A stretch of DNA of 64,000 nucleotides from an uncultured Prochlorococcus sp. (GCA_902616595.1 CACMTJ010000002.1:46706-110705), one strand, 5' to 3'; numbered from the stretch's first letter, positions 1-8,665 are shown. A program made the numbers and translations. The notes: a model not told the origin generated them from the sequence alone.

Positions 1-981
1 TATTCCAGATTAGCTTTTCGTTTTTATAGAGAAATTGCAAGTTTTAATTGCTATGACAAGCAATCTTTATATGCGGGGGTTAGAGATTCATTTGATTGGT
101 TAAATTGGTTGCATTTTGATAAAACGTTTAATGTTCAAGTGACTGGGAGAACATCTTCTTTAAGTCATACTCATTTCACTGCTCTTGAAGTAAAAAATTC
201 TATAACTGATTTGCAACAGGCAGTTTGGAATAAAAGATCAAATATTGCTCTAGCTAATCCTGATTTTATAATTCATCTGCATTTGAATAATAATAAAGCA
301 ATTCTCAGTCTTCAAAGCAGCGTTGAAAGCTTACACAAAAGAGGCTATAGACCCGCAATTGGAAATGCTCCATTAAAAGAAAATTTAGCTTCTGGATTGA
401 TAAATATGACTCAATGGAATGGCAAAGTTCCATTAATAGATTTTATGTGCGGCTCGGGAACTTTTTTAATTGAGGCAGTCAACCAATACCTTGGAGTTCC
501 CATAAATATTGATCAAGTATATCTTTTTGAGAATTGGTTGGACTTTAGGAAAGATATTTATCTTAATGAAAAAAATAAGGCAAAAAATAAAATTATAAAT
601 TATGAAAAATTGCCAACAATAATAGGATGTGAAATTAATAAAAAGGTTTTTGAGCAGGCGAATGTAAACATATCATTAGCTGGACTAGAAAATTATATTG
701 AGCTTATAAATAATGATTTTTTAGCACTTCAATTAAGTTGCACACCTGGGATAATCATATGTAATCCTCCATACGGCAAAAAATTAGGCGATGAAAATGA
801 ATTGATTTATTTATATGAACAAATGGGACTCTTTCTAAAGAATAATTTTTCAGGTTGGGAATTTTGGCTGCTAAGTGGGAATCCACAACTAACAAAATAT
901 TTGAAAATGAAATCTTCATTGAAAATTCCTGTTAGTAATGGGGGAATAGATTGTAGATGGATAAAGTATTTAATAAGGTAA
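1..981 (+). CDS. THUMP-domain class I SAM-dependent RNA methyltransferase (RlmL-type), 5' end missing
   Basis: The reading frame is open from the first base, so the gene begins upstream; 326 residues are visible. The visible N-terminal part matches the end of a THUMP RNA-binding region (T-S-x-L-S-H-T followed by a regularly spaced substrate region). The Rossmann methyltransferase domain carries motif I, F-M-C-G-S-G-T-F, and motif IV, N-P-P-Y-G, which is typical of N2-guanine and N6-adenine methyltransferases. Related enzymes (the N-terminal half of E. coli RlmL) methylate a guanine in 23S rRNA. Stand-alone cyanobacterial members are usually about 370-385 residues, so roughly 50 N-terminal residues are missing. 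A TTG at 109 is in frame but is not a likely start, because coding similarity continues upstream of it. The gene converges on the holin-like gene with 1 base between stops. Confidence 0.85.
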   Translation, partial: YSRLAFRFYREIASFNCYDKQSLYAGVRDSFDWLNWLHFDKTFNVQVTGRTSSLSHTHFTALEVKNSITDLQQAVWNKRSNIALANPDFIIHLHLNNNKAILSLQSSVESLHKRGYRPAIGNAPLKENLASGLINMTQWNGKVPLIDFMCGSGTFLIEAVNQYLGVPINIDQVYLFENWLDFRKDIYLNEKNKAKNKIINYEKLPTIIGCEINKKVFEQANVNISLAGLENYIELINNDFLALQLSCTPGIIICNPPYGKKLGDENELIYLYEQMGLFLKNNFSGWEFWLLSGNPQLTKYLKMKSSLKIPVSNGGIDCRWIKYLIR

Positions 982-982
982 T

Positions 983-1369
983 TTATTTTTTGCCTAAAAC
1001 GGCTTTTGTTGTCTTGCCTAAACCCTCTAATGTTTGAGGAAGATATGGTCCTTTGGCTAATTTTCCTCCAAGTTTCAAACTTAAGCCTGCAAGAACTAAA
1101 TCGATAAATATTATGAGTAATAAATTATATTCAATGTTCCAGTTATTATATTTTGTTAGAAAAAGGTAGAAAATAATATGGATGCAAATTAGTACTAATA
1201 ATAATAATATGCTGCCAATTGCCAAAAATATTCCACCACTAATTAATCTTCTTTTTTCTCTATCTACTTCTTGAAGAGCTATTCTTACATGCAAATCCAT
1301 AACTGAACTTGCAATCGCTGAAATTCTGGAGGCGGTATTTGCAAAGTTTTTATTTTTTGGTTTTTCCAT
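983..1369 (-). CDS. Phage holin family / DUF1469-like small membrane protein
   Basis: A 128-residue protein with a short polar N-terminus and an amphipathic stretch. Two hydrophobic segments follow, roughly residues 43-70 and 78-100, then a short basic tail. This is the layout of the Actinobacterial holin-X/DUF1469 family, whose members are usually not phage holins and have no established role. I prefer the ATG at 1369, one base after the upstream gene's stop (TAA-T-ATG on the minus strand). A GTG five codons upstream would create a 14-base overlap. It lies downstream of, and probably is co-transcribed with, the DUF883-like gene. Family membership is inferred from layout and sequence feel. 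Confidence 0.7.
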   Translation of the reverse strand: MEKPKNKNFANTASRISAIASSVMDLHVRIALQEVDREKRRLISGGIFLAIGSILLLLVLICIHIIFYLFLTKYNNWNIEYNLLLIIFIDLVLAGLSLKLGGKLAKGPYLPQTLEGLGKTTKAVLGKK

Positions 1370-1370
1370 A

Positions 1371-1832
1371 TTATTTTCTACCACTGTTTAGGAGCGTTCC
1401 TATTAGTAAACCAATACCAGCCGCAATAGCTATAGATAATAATGGTTTTTTTCTGATAGGACTTTCTATTTTTGGTCTAAGTGTATTATTAAGTTCTTCT
1501 AATAATTCTTCCAATTGACTTTCTATAGGCTCAATTTTTTCTGATATTTCCCAATTATTTTCTCTTATTGAATCAATTATTTCAAATAGTTGGCTTTTTA
1601 TTCTAATTGCTGAGGTTCCACTATGGCTTGCTATTACTTCAACTAAATCGTCAAGACTCCCTTTTGTGGCTTCAAGGGTTTGTTGTGCGATGTTAGGCCA
1701 TTTTTCTTTTATTAGAGGTATTAAACTGTCAATTTTTTCGAGTAACCATTTTTCCGAGAGAACCTCTCTTTCAGGAAGATTAGAGTTATCTTCTTTATCT
1801 TCTACTTCTTTGGGAGGATGGTAAGTCTCCAT
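1371..1832 (-). CDS. DUF883/ElaB-like membrane-anchored protein
   Basis: A 153-residue protein. The first 125 residues are charged and probably helical, with acidic and glutamate-rich stretches, and the C-terminus is a single glycine- and alanine-rich hydrophobic segment (about residues 130-148) ending in N-S-G-R-K. A C-terminal membrane anchor after a soluble helical domain is the hallmark of the YqjD/ElaB (DUF883) group, some of which bind ribosomes or the inner membrane in E. coli. Pairing with a downstream DUF1469-like protein also occurs in the enterobacterial yqjD-yqjE arrangement, which supports the call. The start is the ATG at 1832. Function in this organism is unknown. Confidence 0.6.
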   Translation of the reverse strand: METYHPPKEVEDKEDNSNLPEREVLSEKWLLEKIDSLIPLIKEKWPNIAQQTLEATKGSLDDLVEVIASHSGTSAIRIKSQLFEIIDSIRENNWEISEKIEPIESQLEELLEELNNTLRPKIESPIRKKPLLSIAIAAGIGLLIGTLLNSGRK

Positions 1833-2002
1833 TATTCAAACGTATTTATTTTAAGATTAGACCCTATTTTCTTAATTTGGAACCCTTATCTAAATAATTG
1901 TGGGATTTATATAGAATAAAAACATATAAAAGTTTATTTACATTTTATTTATCTACTCTGTTCTGCAAGAAGCTTTTGTTAAGCTATTACTGGAATTATT
2001 AA

Positions 2003-2158
2003 ATGAGTTTAAATTTCATCATGGATATTACATTTGCATCATTAATTTTTGCATCTCGCACAATCCCTACAGATTTTGGATTAGTAGCTGCAGCTATCGC
2101 TGGAGCTGGAAGTTTGCTATTCATCGCTTTAAGATTTGTTCCTGATGCAGGTAATTAA
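2003..2158 (+). CDS. Small single-span membrane protein, 51 aa, function unknown
   Basis: An open frame of 51 codons starts at ATG 2003 and ends TAA at 2158; a second in-frame ATG is at codon 7. Around residues 26-47 there is an alanine- and glycine-rich hydrophobic segment (F-G-L-V-A-A-A-I-A-G-A-G-S-L-L-F-I-A-L), preceded by a short polar stretch. Size and hydrophobicity resemble low-molecular-weight photosystem or cytochrome b6f subunits, but it does not match PsbX, PsaM, PetN, PetM or Ycf12 as I know them, so I assign no name. It has its own intergenic region of about 170 bases upstream, so it is probably separately transcribed. Confidence 0.6.
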   Translation: MSLNFIMDITFASLIFASRTIPTDFGLVAAAIAGAGSLLFIALRFVPDAGN

Positions 2159-2240
2159 ATAAAAGGGACTATCTTTAAGAAAAATATCTTTATCTAAGCT
2201 TTGTTTTGCAAAAAGATTTAATTTGTTTATCAACTACATA

Positions 2241-2603
2241 ATGGATAAATGGGTTTTGTTGGAACATGAAGTTTATAATTCTAAGTCTAAAGATATTCAT
2301 TATGATTTTCTTGTTGAAAATGGAATAGATTGTTTAACTTGGAAATTTTTAAAACTACCTTTATTAAATCAAGCTTCTATAGAAATTACTAAGCAGTCAA
2401 ATCATAGACTTATATGGCTATCTAGGATAGAGCATGAACTTTCTGATAATAGAGGTTTTGTAAAAAGAATTGATCATGGAATATTTAAAAACGTTTCTAC
2501 AGAGTTGGACTCTGAAAATTATCGATTCATTTTGGATGGTGAACTTCTTTCTGGTTTGTTTGAAATTTCGGCTAATTCTTGTAGATTGAGCAAAAATTAT
2601 TAA
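2241..2603 (+). CDS. Stand-alone 3'-phosphoesterase (LigD PE)-like domain protein
   Basis: A 120-residue protein; I choose the ATG at 2241 over an upstream TTG at 2223. It opens with W-V-L-L-E-H (H9), then I-H-Y-D-F-L-V-E (H20, D22), L-T-W, and later R-G-F-V-K-R-I-D-H-G. This order (EH, HYDFxxE, a tryptophan strand, and a final xxDxG) follows the 3'-phosphoesterase domain of bacterial LigD end-joining ligases. That domain removes 3'-terminal phosphate or ribonucleoside during double-strand break repair. No ligase or polymerase domain is attached and none is nearby; the next gene is smc. The PE relationship is my inference from motif order; activity is unproven and several PE metal-site positions cannot be assigned by eye. 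Confidence 0.6.
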   Translation: MDKWVLLEHEVYNSKSKDIHYDFLVENGIDCLTWKFLKLPLLNQASIEITKQSNHRLIWLSRIEHELSDNRGFVKRIDHGIFKNVSTELDSENYRFILDGELLSGLFEISANSCRLSKNY

Positions 2604-2679
2604 TATTCATTTATAAATAAACGTAATATTTCTATTGAGAATTTTTGCAAATTAGTTATTCTTATTTAGCTATTGAGAC

Positions 2680-5600
2680 TTGAGATTGGTACATATCAAT
2701 CAGGTCGAGTTTGAAAATTTTAAATCTTTTGGGGGAAATGTAAAAATTCCTCTTGAAGAAGGTTTCACAGTGGTTACGGGCCCTAACGGTTCTGGGAAAA
2801 GTAATATTTTAGATGGAATTTTATTCTGTTTAGGTCTAGCTAATAGTAGAGGGATGAGGGCTGAAAGATTACCAGATCTAATAAATAACTCCAAAGTTAA
2901 AGAGGGTAAGTCATCAGAAACATCTGTATCAGTAAAATTTAATATTCAAGATTGGTCTCCCAGAGAGGACCTTCCGCCTTTGGAACTAGAAGAAGAAGAA
3001 ATTGCCCTTAATAAAGGTCAAAAAGAATGGGAAGTTTCTAGAAAATTAAGGCTTATGCCAGGTGGTTCTTATGCTTCTACTTATACTTCTGATGGTAAAC
3101 AATGTACCTTGCAACAAATACAGAGAATATTAAGAGATATTAGTGTTGATCCTGAGGGCAGCAATGTTGTTATGCAGGGTGATGTAACAAGAATAGTATC
3201 AATGAATAATAAGGAGAGGAGAAATCTTATTGATGAATTAGCAGGAGTCGCACTTTTTGATACAAGAATAGAACAAACTAATGCAAAATTAAATGACGTT
3301 TTCGAAAGACAAGAAAGATGTGAAATTTTAGAAAATGAATTGCAATCTAGTAAAAATAAGCTTGAAAAAGAATATGAAAAAGCAAAGCGATATAAAGAGT
3401 TAAAGGCAAAACTATTGCAAATAACTGAATTAGAGAAAGTTCTTATTTTTGAAAAACAAGTTAAGCATGTTGAATCTATAGAAAAAAAAGAAAGTGAAAT
3501 TGAAAAAAATAAAATCTTGTTTAAAAAAGAAAAAGAATCTATTAGTAAAGAAATATTAGTTTTAGAAGATGCTTTAAAAATACTTGTTGATGAGCTTAAG
3601 GAGAAAGGAGAGGATAAATTGATAAAAGTTAATTCTGATATTGGAAGTATTAATTCTAGCTTGAGAGAACTTGATAGGATATCAAGTCTGAATAAAGAAG
3701 AAGGTATTAAATTACAAAAACAGAGAGATGAAATTGCAATTTCTAAGAGGAATATCGAGTCAGAAAAGATGAGACAAGAAAATTTCGATGATAATTTTTT
3801 AAATCAATTGAACTTGCAAATTGACGATCTTACTTTAAAACACAAACTATCAAGAAAAAAACTTTCTGATGCGGCTGGAGAATCTGGAGAATTCTCAAAA
3901 CAAAGTATCAAATTAAATGCTGAGCTTGACAGTATAAAAAATCAAATTAATCCTTTGGAAATAAAAAAAAGGAAAATTGAAGAAGAAACTATTCAAAATA
4001 ATATTCAAAAAGATGAGATATTGTCACAGATCGAATCCTTAGACTTAGAAAAGCAGAAACTTTTTCAGGGAAATCAAAGAAAAAAAGAGACATCCGATAC
4101 AAAGAATAAAAACTTGGCAAGTAATAGCGCAGAAATTAATTCTTTAAAAAATGAAATCGATTTATTAATTAAAACTAAATCAAGGCTAATTAACGAGCAA
4201 TTAAGGCTTGAAAAGGATTTATCTAGATTCGAAAGCAGGAAGGAAGCTTTAAACGAATCTAGAGGTTCATATGCTCTCAGAATTCTCTTAGAGGCAGGGT
4301 TAGAGGGTATACATGGTTATGTAGCTCAACTTGGAGAGGTCAGTGAGAAAAATAGATATGCATTAGAAATTGCTGCTGGAAATAGGTTAGGACAAATTGT
4401 TGTTGATAATGATCATATTGCTGCAAAAGCAATTGAAATTCTTAAAAAGAAGAAAGCGGGAAGATTAACTTTTTTACCTTTAAATAGAATTAAAAGTCAA
4501 AAAAAGAATTATGCAATTTCAAGATTTGAAAATAACAGGGAAAATGGATTTATTGATAAAGCTATTAATCTAATTACTTTTGATGAAGTTTATTCAGATG
4601 TTTTTCGATATGTTTTTGGAGATACTTTGGTTTTTTCAGACTTATCCTCAGCTAGGTTATCTACACAAAAAAATAGGTTGGTTACCTTAAGTGGTGAACT
4701 ATTAGAAGCAAGTGGTGCTATTACAGGAGGCAGTAAGTTAAATAAAGATTTGGCTTATAGGTTTGGAATTAATAATGATAATGATGATTCCAGTCCTATA
4801 AAAGAAAGATTATTAGTTATAGAAGAAGCTTTAAAAGAGTCAAATAATGATTTGATACTAAAAAATAATAGACTTAGTATATTAAATTCTAACCGCAGTC
4901 AAATAATTGAGGATTGTGCCTCATTTAATAAAGAAATTGAAGTAAATCAAGATTCTCTTAAAGCTGTCTCGCAAAGAATTGAGGATTGTAAATCGAGAGT
5001 AAATAAACTTGATACTGCTAATAATTTATTAGTTAACGAGTTAGGTCATTTAAAAAATCAATTGAAGCCTTATCACGATAAGTTTGATCAACTGCAAACC
5101 ATTCAAAAGGCAAATTATGAAAAAAATCAAAAATCATCATTAATAGCTTTTAATGACGATTTTAATAATCTTGATAAAAAACTTGAATTACTTATTAAAG
5201 AGAGAAATACATTACTAGATAAAAAGAATCAATTTGCTTTAAATAAAGAGCGTATCAATAATTCATTAAAAATTACTTTACTACAAGAAAAAAACTTGCA
5301 GGAATCTATTAAACAACTCGCAATTTCTCATAGTGAATGGATAGAAAAAAGGGATCAATTTAAAAAAGAGCTTTTAGATCTCGATAATCAAAAAAATTCT
5401 CTAGAGAAGAATTTAGGTTTATTGAGAAGGAAAAGAGATGAATTAAACTCTTCAATTTCAAATAAAAGGCAAGAATATAATAACTATCTGTTAAAGCTTG
5501 AATATCTTGAAAGGGATATGCATTCCCTTAAAGAAGAGATGAGGAGCGAGAAAATAAAATTAGAAAATTATAAAAAAGATCTACCTAATCCTTCCCCGGA

Positions 5601-6270
5601 GTTTGGAGAATATGAAGGGAAGAGTCTTGAATCTTTGCAATCAGAAATTTCGATTATAAATGCAAAATTAGAAAGCTTAGAACCTGTCAATATGTTAGCT
5701 CTTGATGAACTAGAAGAATTAATTGAGAGATTAAATGGTTTGCGAGAAAAATTAGAAATTCTATCTAATGAAAGATCTGAATTATTGCTGAGAATAGAAA
5801 CTGTATCTACGATGCGTCAAGAAGCTTTTATGCAAGCATTTACAGAAGTTGATAGACATTTTAGAGAAATTTTTGCAAATTTATCTGATGGAGATGGATT
5901 TCTTCAACTTGAAAATCCTAATTCTCCTTTAGAAGGAGGATTAACTTTAGTGGCTCATCCCAAGGGAAAAAATGTCAGAAGATTAGCGTCTATGTCTGGT
6001 GGTGAAAAATCGTTAACTGCTTTAAGTTTTTTATTTGCTTTGCAAAAGTATAAGCCTTCACCTTTTTATGCATTAGACGAGGTTGATAGTTTTTTAGATG
6101 GTATTAATGTTGAAAGGTTGTCAAAACTAATATCAAATCAGTCATCAAATGCTCAATTTATAGTCGTAAGTCATAGAAGGCCTATGATTAGTGCATCTGA
6201 ACGAACAATAGGGGTTGCGCAAGCAAGAGGAGCTAATACTCAAGTTCTTGGGTTACCAAATGCTGCATAA
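2680..6270 (+). CDS. smc: Chromosome segregation protein SMC
   Basis: A 1196-residue protein with the full SMC layout. The N-terminal head carries Walker A G-P-N-G-S-G-K-S (residues 34-41) and a Q-loop region (V-M-Q-G-D). Long charged coiled coils flank a hinge at about residues 530-690 (G-Y-V-A-Q-L-G-E and the G-A-I-T-G-G-S patch). The C-terminal head has signature M-S-G-G-E-K-S and Walker B Y-A-L-D-E-V-D. SMC is an ATP-driven DNA-compacting dimer that works with ScpA/ScpB in chromosome segregation. The start is uncertain between TTG 2680 and TTG 2686; the latter gives the common M-V-H-I-N-Q opening. No ATG lies near the conserved N-terminus. The PRC-barrel gene follows 45 bases downstream. 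Confidence 0.95.
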   Translation: MRLVHINQVEFENFKSFGGNVKIPLEEGFTVVTGPNGSGKSNILDGILFCLGLANSRGMRAERLPDLINNSKVKEGKSSETSVSVKFNIQDWSPREDLPPLELEEEEIALNKGQKEWEVSRKLRLMPGGSYASTYTSDGKQCTLQQIQRILRDISVDPEGSNVVMQGDVTRIVSMNNKERRNLIDELAGVALFDTRIEQTNAKLNDVFERQERCEILENELQSSKNKLEKEYEKAKRYKELKAKLLQITELEKVLIFEKQVKHVESIEKKESEIEKNKILFKKEKESISKEILVLEDALKILVDELKEKGEDKLIKVNSDIGSINSSLRELDRISSLNKEEGIKLQKQRDEIAISKRNIESEKMRQENFDDNFLNQLNLQIDDLTLKHKLSRKKLSDAAGESGEFSKQSIKLNAELDSIKNQINPLEIKKRKIEEETIQNNIQKDEILSQIESLDLEKQKLFQGNQRKKETSDTKNKNLASNSAEINSLKNEIDLLIKTKSRLINEQLRLEKDLSRFESRKEALNESRGSYALRILLEAGLEGIHGYVAQLGEVSEKNRYALEIAAGNRLGQIVVDNDHIAAKAIEILKKKKAGRLTFLPLNRIKSQKKNYAISRFENNRENGFIDKAINLITFDEVYSDVFRYVFGDTLVFSDLSSARLSTQKNRLVTLSGELLEASGAITGGSKLNKDLAYRFGINNDNDDSSPIKERLLVIEEALKESNNDLILKNNRLSILNSNRSQIIEDCASFNKEIEVNQDSLKAVSQRIEDCKSRVNKLDTANNLLVNELGHLKNQLKPYHDKFDQLQTIQKANYEKNQKSSLIAFNDDFNNLDKKLELLIKERNTLLDKKNQFALNKERINNSLKITLLQEKNLQESIKQLAISHSEWIEKRDQFKKELLDLDNQKNSLEKNLGLLRRKRDELNSSISNKRQEYNNYLLKLEYLERDMHSLKEEMRSEKIKLENYKKDLPNPSPEFGEYEGKSLESLQSEISIINAKLESLEPVNMLALDELEELIERLNGLREKLEILSNERSELLLRIETVSTMRQEAFMQAFTEVDRHFREIFANLSDGDGFLQLENPNSPLEGGLTLVAHPKGKNVRRLASMSGGEKSLTALSFLFALQKYKPSPFYALDEVDSFLDGINVERLSKLISNQSSNAQFIVVSHRRPMISASERTIGVAQARGANTQVLGLPNAA

Positions 6271-6315
6271 ACACACTTTTTTAAATTTATACGTCAGAAT
6301 GATAAAAAGAAATTT

Positions 6316-7371
6316 ATGAGCTTGTCTAACACATCTGCTAATAAGAATCTCCCTAACTCAGTTCCTAGCGAACGTTTATGGTTAAGGGCAGAATTAATGG
6401 GAACACAAGTGATAACTACTGATACTGGAAGGAGGCTAGGCGTAGTTGGTGAAGTTGTTGTTGATATTGATAGAAGAGAAGTGGTCGCTTTGGGACTAAG
6501 AGATAATCCACTTACAAGATTTTTACCAGGTTTGCCAAAATGGATGCCTTTAGAAAGTATAAAGCAAGTTGGAGATGTCATATTAGTTGACTCCCTAGAT
6601 TCTTTGAGTGAAAGTTTTTCTCCAGAAAGGTATGGGAAGGTAATTAATTGTCAAGTGATTACAGAATCTGGACAACTCCTTGGAAGAGTTCTTGGCTTTT
6701 CTTTTGATATTGAGACTGGCGATTTGATATCTCTTGTTATGGGTGCTGTTGGTGTTCCCCTTTTAGGTGAGGGAGTTTTAAGTACTTGGGAAATACCTGT
6801 TGAAGAAATTGTAAGTAGTGGTACCGATAGGATTATTGTTTACGAAGGTGCGGAAGAGAAATTGAAGCAACTAAGTAGTGGACTACTTGAAAAACTTGGA
6901 GTCGGGGGTTCTTCATGGGATGAAAGGGAAGCAAATGGATACTCAGCAAATCTTGTACCTGTTGAGAATCAGTTACTTTCAGGTTCTGAATCAGAACAGC
7001 AAAATAATTTGGTCGAGGAATATGAAGAAATTGTTGAACAAGATGATTATGAAGATGATTATGAAGATGATTATGAAGATGAACTTGAATATGTTGAAAT
7101 AAAGGGTTCTGAAGAAGAAATAAATAATAGAAAAAAGCTATACATGGATAATGATTATTCTGATCAGATCCAGAATCAAAATAGTATTAATCAAATAGAT
7201 GAAAAAAACGATATTGATTTTAAGCAAAAGAAACAGTCAACTAGTAATTTTGCTTCGAAAAGGCCAATTCAAAATGCAACTGAAACTTTAGATATTGAAC
7301 CACTATATGAACAAAATTTAGAGCAAGATAATAAAAAATCAGAAAAGTTTGAAATTGATGATCCCTGGTAA
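6316..7371 (+). CDS. Tandem PRC-barrel domain protein with acidic tail
   Basis: A 351-residue protein. Two PRC-barrel-like beta units are visible at about residues 28-92 (T-D-T-G-R-R-L-G-V-V-G-E, then V-D-I-D-R-R-E-V-V-A-L-G-L) and 108-175 (T-E-S-G-Q-L-L-G-R-V-L-G, then D-I-E-T-G-D-L-I-S-L). After residue about 215 the chain becomes low complexity and highly acidic, containing a tandem E-D-D-Y repeat, and then polar to the end. PRC barrels occur in the photosynthetic reaction centre H subunit and in RNA-processing proteins such as RimM. In cyanobacteria this two-barrel family is conserved but uncharacterised. It lies just downstream of smc on the same strand and may be co-transcribed. The tail is probably disordered. 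Confidence 0.8.
   Translation: MSLSNTSANKNLPNSVPSERLWLRAELMGTQVITTDTGRRLGVVGEVVVDIDRREVVALGLRDNPLTRFLPGLPKWMPLESIKQVGDVILVDSLDSLSESFSPERYGKVINCQVITESGQLLGRVLGFSFDIETGDLISLVMGAVGVPLLGEGVLSTWEIPVEEIVSSGTDRIIVYEGAEEKLKQLSSGLLEKLGVGGSSWDEREANGYSANLVPVENQLLSGSESEQQNNLVEEYEEIVEQDDYEDDYEDDYEDELEYVEIKGSEEEINNRKKLYMDNDYSDQIQNQNSINQIDEKNDIDFKQKKQSTSNFASKRPIQNATETLDIEPLYEQNLEQDNKKSEKFEIDDPW
7042..7089 (+). repeat. 12-bp tandem repeat encoding an acidic E-D-D-Y run
   Basis: Three identical copies of GATGATTATGAA (7042-7053, 7054-7065, 7066-7077) are followed by a degenerate fourth copy (GATGAACTTGAA). The repeat lies in frame within the tail of the PRC-barrel protein and encodes repeating Asp-Asp-Tyr-Glu. 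Exact DNA identity of the copies suggests recent slippage expansion rather than ancient duplication. Confidence 0.9.
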
Positions 7372-7403
7372 TTGTTAAAGTTTTTTTATTGAATTAACAA
7401 TTA
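7369..7403. terminator. Inverted repeat between convergent genes, possible bidirectional terminator
   Basis: A perfect 10-bp inverted repeat, TAATTGTTAA (7369-7378) and TTAACAATTA (7394-7403), surrounds a 15-base loop that contains seven T residues. The left arm holds the stop codons of both convergent genes. The position fits a shared transcription end, but the stem is AT-only and weak and no T-run follows the right arm, so it is a candidate only. Confidence 0.4.
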
Positions 7404-8640
7404 TAGAAGCAAGTTTTTTTGCAGCCCCTTTATCGCCTCTTTCTTTTTTTAGATTATCCCTAATACTTTTTAACTGATCTCTATTTTTAATAAGAAATAA
7501 TACTTCTCTTGCAATTTTTTTTGTCGATATATTGCCTATCCTTTCAGGGACAATCATTCTTTTAGCTTTAATATTTGGCCAAGCAAAAAACTTCTTTTTT
7601 TTAAAATAGAAATTTTTAATTATAAAAGTTAGGAATCTATTTATGAATGAAATTTTGCCAACTACTCCAAAAATTCCATCCCAGGCGTTCATCATATTTA
7701 AATGTTGAGTTGGTAGAACAACTAACATTGGAAGACTAATTGCTGCTAATTCTGCAGTATTTGCTCCTACAGTTGTAATTGCAAGATCACATTCTTTTAA
7801 TATTTCGTAGCAAGGATGTTTCTTGATTAGATAAATCTTTGTTTTTTTTGATGTTTCAATTACATAATCAAAAATAGAGTCTTTGAAGTTTTTAATTGTT
7901 TTGATTTTTGATGAGTAATATTTAGTAATTGGATTTTTGTCGCTTTGAAAAAATAAATATTCACTTTTATCAGTAGTCGGTGCAATGGGGATTATAAAAT
8001 TTATATTTTGATTTTCTTGAGCGATATGATCTGCAACTTCTAAGAAGAAAGGAATTCCAATAGAAAGCTTTGCTTTCTTGGAACCAGGCAATAATGCAAT
8101 GTAGTGTTTTTCTTTATTTCTTAGTGATATTTCACTATTAAATTTGATATCTGCCATCAAATCGCCAATTACTTTACATTTATATTTATATCTTTTAGGT
8201 ATTAACTCTTTTACTTTTAAATTCATAGCAGCAATTTCATTGGTCCATTTAGGCCATCGTGAAACCCATTCAGCATATGTGATATTTAAATAACCTAATC
8301 TTTTGGCTAATAAAATGCTCCAAAATTGATCCCCACCAAGGAAAATAACTATCCCTTTTTTTGGCCAATCAGCAAAAGAATGTGGCTTTATTAATAATTT
8401 CCAAAAACTTTTGGATTTTGTAATTAATTCGAATTTATTCCATGAATTTGCAACTAAAAATTCTTTACCAGTGGCATTTGGGCAAGGAACAAGGACTAAC
8501 CTAAGCATGAAATCTTGTTTATCTTCATCACATAGTGATTTATTTATTTTGTTTAGCTCATCCACTACAGGATTCACCCATGTAGTTAATTCACCAGGAC
8601 CATTGGAAATTATAACTACTGCAACTGATTCTTTTTTCAT
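7375..8640 (-). CDS. Lipid-A-disaccharide synthase-like glycosyltransferase family protein
   Basis: A 421-residue protein. It begins V-V-I-I-S-N-G-P-G-E-L-T-T-W-V-N-P, a GT-B-type N-terminal Rossmann entry, and later shows I-A-L-L-P-G-S-K (middle) and a C-terminal nucleotide-sugar half with T-T-V-G-A-N-T-A-E-L and L-P-T-Q-H-L-N. This follows LpxB-related proteins, where the P-G-S and A-E-L patches contact UDP-sugar. It is clearly diverged from authentic LpxB, so the acceptor is unknown. The start is taken at ATG 8640; an in-frame ATG at 8661 is possible, 4 bases from the tRNA, but would add seven unlikely residues. The close tRNA-Leu upstream on the same strand suggests joint transcription. 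A second LpxB-like protein lies at 60358-61560. Confidence 0.75.
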   Translation of the reverse strand: MKKESVAVVIISNGPGELTTWVNPVVDELNKINKSLCDEDKQDFMLRLVLVPCPNATGKEFLVANSWNKFELITKSKSFWKLLIKPHSFADWPKKGIVIFLGGDQFWSILLAKRLGYLNITYAEWVSRWPKWTNEIAAMNLKVKELIPKRYKYKCKVIGDLMADIKFNSEISLRNKEKHYIALLPGSKKAKLSIGIPFFLEVADHIAQENQNINFIIPIAPTTDKSEYLFFQSDKNPITKYYSSKIKTIKNFKDSIFDYVIETSKKTKIYLIKKHPCYEILKECDLAITTVGANTAELAAISLPMLVVLPTQHLNMMNAWDGIFGVVGKISFINRFLTFIIKNFYFKKKKFFAWPNIKAKRMIVPERIGNISTKKIAREVLFLIKNRDQLKSIRDNLKKERGDKGAAKKLASIIVNSIKKL

Positions 8641-8665
8641 TGCAGTTAAACCAGAATACATTAAA

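Noticed and set aside
983..1369. Phage origin of the holin-like gene
   Set aside because: No lysin, integrase or other phage genes are nearby, base composition is the same as the surroundings, and the family is common in bacterial chromosomes.
6294..6581. Minus-strand open frame of 95 codons
   Set aside because: It is antisense to the conserved first PRC barrel; the threonine- and serine-rich composition reflects the reverse of that domain.
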